In this document: positions 62,201 through 64,000 of the stretch, in pieces
Position numbering within the stretch: the stretch's first letter is position 1
Layout: each line of letters begins with the position of its first letter
Made by a program: the position numbers and the translations under genes
Notes under the pieces: generated by a model
Seen by the model: only the letters and a program-made list of their open reading frames with translations
What the model was told of the DNA's origin: nothing
Database searches by the model: none
Assembly: GCF_003590095.1 (NCBI RefSeq)
Contig: NC_039478.1
Span: 19,220,001-19,284,000 of the forward strand
Direction: 5' to 3'
DNA from: Trichoplusia ni
Lineage: Eukaryota > Arthropoda > Insecta > Lepidoptera > Noctuidae
DNA length: 64,000 nt

Positions 62201-64000
62201 TGTTCTCCTTATCATGTGTCGTCAGCCGCTGCAAGCTTGACGTACGTACCAGAGGCCTTACGGTCCTGTTCGAGATTATTAAAACTCATGGTGAATCATT
62301 CCGTCCACATTGGTGGAGAGATCTGTTTAATATACTGTTTAGGATCTTCGATAATATGAAGTTACCTGAACACCAGCTGGAGAAAAACGAGTGGATGACT
62401 ACAACATGCAATCACGCGTTGTACGCTATTGTTGATGTCTTCACGCAGTACTTTGACATTCTCGGATCCCTACTCTTAGAGCAACTGTACGCTCAACTAC
62501 ATTGGTGCGTACAACAAGACAACGAGCAGCTCGCCAGGTCTGGCACTAACTGCTTGGAAAATCTAGTCATATCGAACGGAACCAAGTTCAACGAAGACAC
62601 GTGGAGCAAGACGTGCCAGATTATGTTGGATATATTTAACAGCACGCTACCGACCACGTTATTGACTTGGAAGCCCGACGAAAACGAAGAAAACGAAACG
62701 CCCCAAGTCAGACATGGAATACTGAAAAAACCCCAGGGTGGAGACGAAATCAAATCTTCTAATCGGGTGTTCAATAGTCTACTGATCAAGTGCGTAGTGC
62801 AGTTGGAACTTATCCAAACTATTGACAATATTGTCTTCTACCCAGCTACGTCTAGGAAGGAGGACGCTGAGACCTTAGCCTTGGCGGCCGCAGAGTTGAC
62901 CGGCGGCACCCCGGGCACAGAACAGGAATGTCAGCGTGAAGAACAAGGAATGTATAGATTGCTGAGCTCTCCACATCTGCTACGACTCGTCGAATGCTTA
63001 ATGTGCAGTCATCGCTTTGCTAAAACATTTAATACGAACAATGCACAGAGAAATGTATTGTGGAAAGCTAATTTCAAGGGTTCAGTGAAACCCAATATGT
63101 TGAAACAAGAGACTCAATCGTTGGCCTGTGTGCTTCGGATACTGTTCAAGATGTACAGCGATGAAACGCGGAGGGATCACTGGCCAGCCGTACAGAAGAG
63201 TCTCATTAGCATTTGCTGTGAAGCGCTGGAATACTTCGCCGGAGTCACGAGCGAAGCACACAGAGATGCGTGGACGTCGATCCTGCTGCTGATCCTCACA
63301 AGAATCCTTAAGATGCCCGACGAAAGAGTAAGTACAAGACCTGAATAATGTTGAATCATAAATCTTTCGTTCGTAGTTTTTATCAAACCATATAATGGCA
63401 TTTCATTGTAGATGCTATCTTTTATGATACAGATTGTTACTTACATGACGATTTAAGTGACTCAAGTGCCTACAATATGTCATGTTGTCGGGCGATCACA
63501 TTAGCAAATCAATAAAATATAATGAAATAGCGAAACTCATCAGTCTACGTACCGTACGCACGAACTGGTATCATTGAAAGTAATATTATTGTTTAGCATA
63601 ATGTATCGTTGTCGTCACGCTTTTATTCCTTTATGAGACTAGCGGAGAGTTATGTTATCGGTAAACAAACAAGTTTATACATTCGCATAATCAGTGTAAA
63701 TAAAATTATGGAGGCTTATATACCATAAGCTGACCAGATATGAATCTTGGGTATTCTTAACACAAAATGAAGGCGCCTAAACTTTTCTAGAGTTACGATG
63801 CAACACGAAATTATGCGTCGAATAATAAAATAGATTCAATACTCATATCAATATTTCAGAAAATGACTGATGAATATTGATTGGATCAAACCCCCAAATT
63901 TGTTGTATCCTAAATAAAAAGTGCTTATGAAGAAGAAAACAACATATATTATGTATAAATACAATTGTACAACGGCGCTCTGTTTCAGTTTGCGGCGCAC
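56265..64000 (+). CDS. Sec71: Arf guanine-nucleotide exchange factor Sec71/BIG (Sec7 domain), 3' partial
   Basis: This is the large BIG1/BIG2-type exchange factor that loads GTP on class I Arfs at the trans-Golgi network and endosomes. Exons: 56265-56388 (41 codons plus one base), 58445-63327, and 63989-64000 (F-A-A-H, running off the window). Junctions are GT-AG; the first intron is phase 1, the second phase 0. In all 1,673 residues are visible; roughly 80-170 more are expected by comparison with animal BIG proteins. Start: an in-frame TGA lies 21 bases upstream. Order of parts: DCB domain (about 1-215), with KYFLPFELACQS near 79-90; acidic linker (about 216-350) with an amphipathic helix near 268-288; HUS region with the box NYDCD (505-509); Sec7 domain (about 621-812) with FRLPGEAQ and the catalytic glutamic finger Glu722; then C-terminal HDS repeats. 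At the positions that set brefeldin A sensitivity it has Phe758, Ser759, Asp766 and Met776. The open frame continues to 63348, but the last six codons and the stop are intron. GBF1/garz is excluded by the overall sequence. Confidence 0.97.
56389..58444 (+). other. Sec71: Sec71 intron 1
   Basis: 2,056-base AT-rich intron from GTAAGA to a TTTACAG acceptor. No repeat or nested gene recognised; a 79-codon minus-strand frame at 56729-56968 is treated as chance. Confidence 0.85.
63328..63988 (+). other. Sec71: Sec71 intron 2
   Basis: 661-base intron with a consensus GTAAGT donor and a CTCTGTTTCAG acceptor. The next exon reads F-A-A-H, aligning with the family's conserved block after the exon-2 end at ...PDER, which confirms the junction. 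Confidence 0.88.

Noticed and set aside
63328..63348. C-terminal extension of the long Sec71 frame to a TAA
   Set aside because: GTAAGT at 63328 is a consensus donor and the conserved protein resumes after the acceptor at 63988, so these codons are intronic.
1..64000. CRISPR array, bacterial operon, prophage, toxin or viral genes
   Set aside because: None seen. The genes are spliced animal genes, and the only repeats are transposon remnants and short motif clusters.

Overview
This window reads as animal nuclear DNA, most likely a moth or butterfly (Lepidoptera). The spliced genes are insect-like, the DNA is AT-rich, and several short repeats resemble types I associate with lepidopteran genomes: tRNA-derived SINEs with a poly(A) tail, RTE/CR1-type LINE ends, and small foldback DNA elements. 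The assignment is by recognition from memory; no database search was possible.

Layout. (1) 1-2400: the last coding exon and 3' UTR of a knirps-family orphan nuclear receptor on the + strand. It matches knirps-like (knrl) best; its first zinc finger lies upstream of the window. (2) About 2400-52550: a gene desert of roughly 50 kb. I find no convincing protein-coding exon there. It holds scattered transposon remnants, four small elements with inverted termini, several CpG-dense islands in AT-rich surroundings, and clusters of exact transcription-factor-like palindromes. The simplest reading is a regulatory landscape, possibly for knrl, since long non-coding flanks are typical of developmental transcription factors. 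(3) 53060-55375, minus strand: a complete four-exon Bub3 gene (332 residues), the WD-repeat protein of the spindle checkpoint. (4) 56265-64000, plus strand: Sec71 (the insect BIG1/BIG2, ARFGEF), a Sec7-type exchange factor for Arf GTPases. It has a short first exon, a very large second exon, and the first four codons of a third exon at the window edge.

Bub3 and Sec71 are head-to-head, 889 bp apart between start codons, so they may share a promoter region. They act in unrelated processes (mitotic checkpoint; trans-Golgi and endosome traffic), and knrl is a developmental transcription repressor. I see no operon-like logic and no CRISPR array, prophage or defence system.

The items most worth following up are in the desert and in Sec71: three near-identical 16-20 bp motifs spaced 336-339 bp apart (37107-37801), five perfect TATCGATA sites within about 1.8 kb (29109-30814), a four-copy GATTCGCCCG cluster (42892-43022), a perfect CRE abutting a perfect C/EBP palindrome (10762-10777), a predicted PKA-anchoring helix, a Tyr-to-Phe change at the brefeldin A site, and two-codon upstream ORFs in Sec71.
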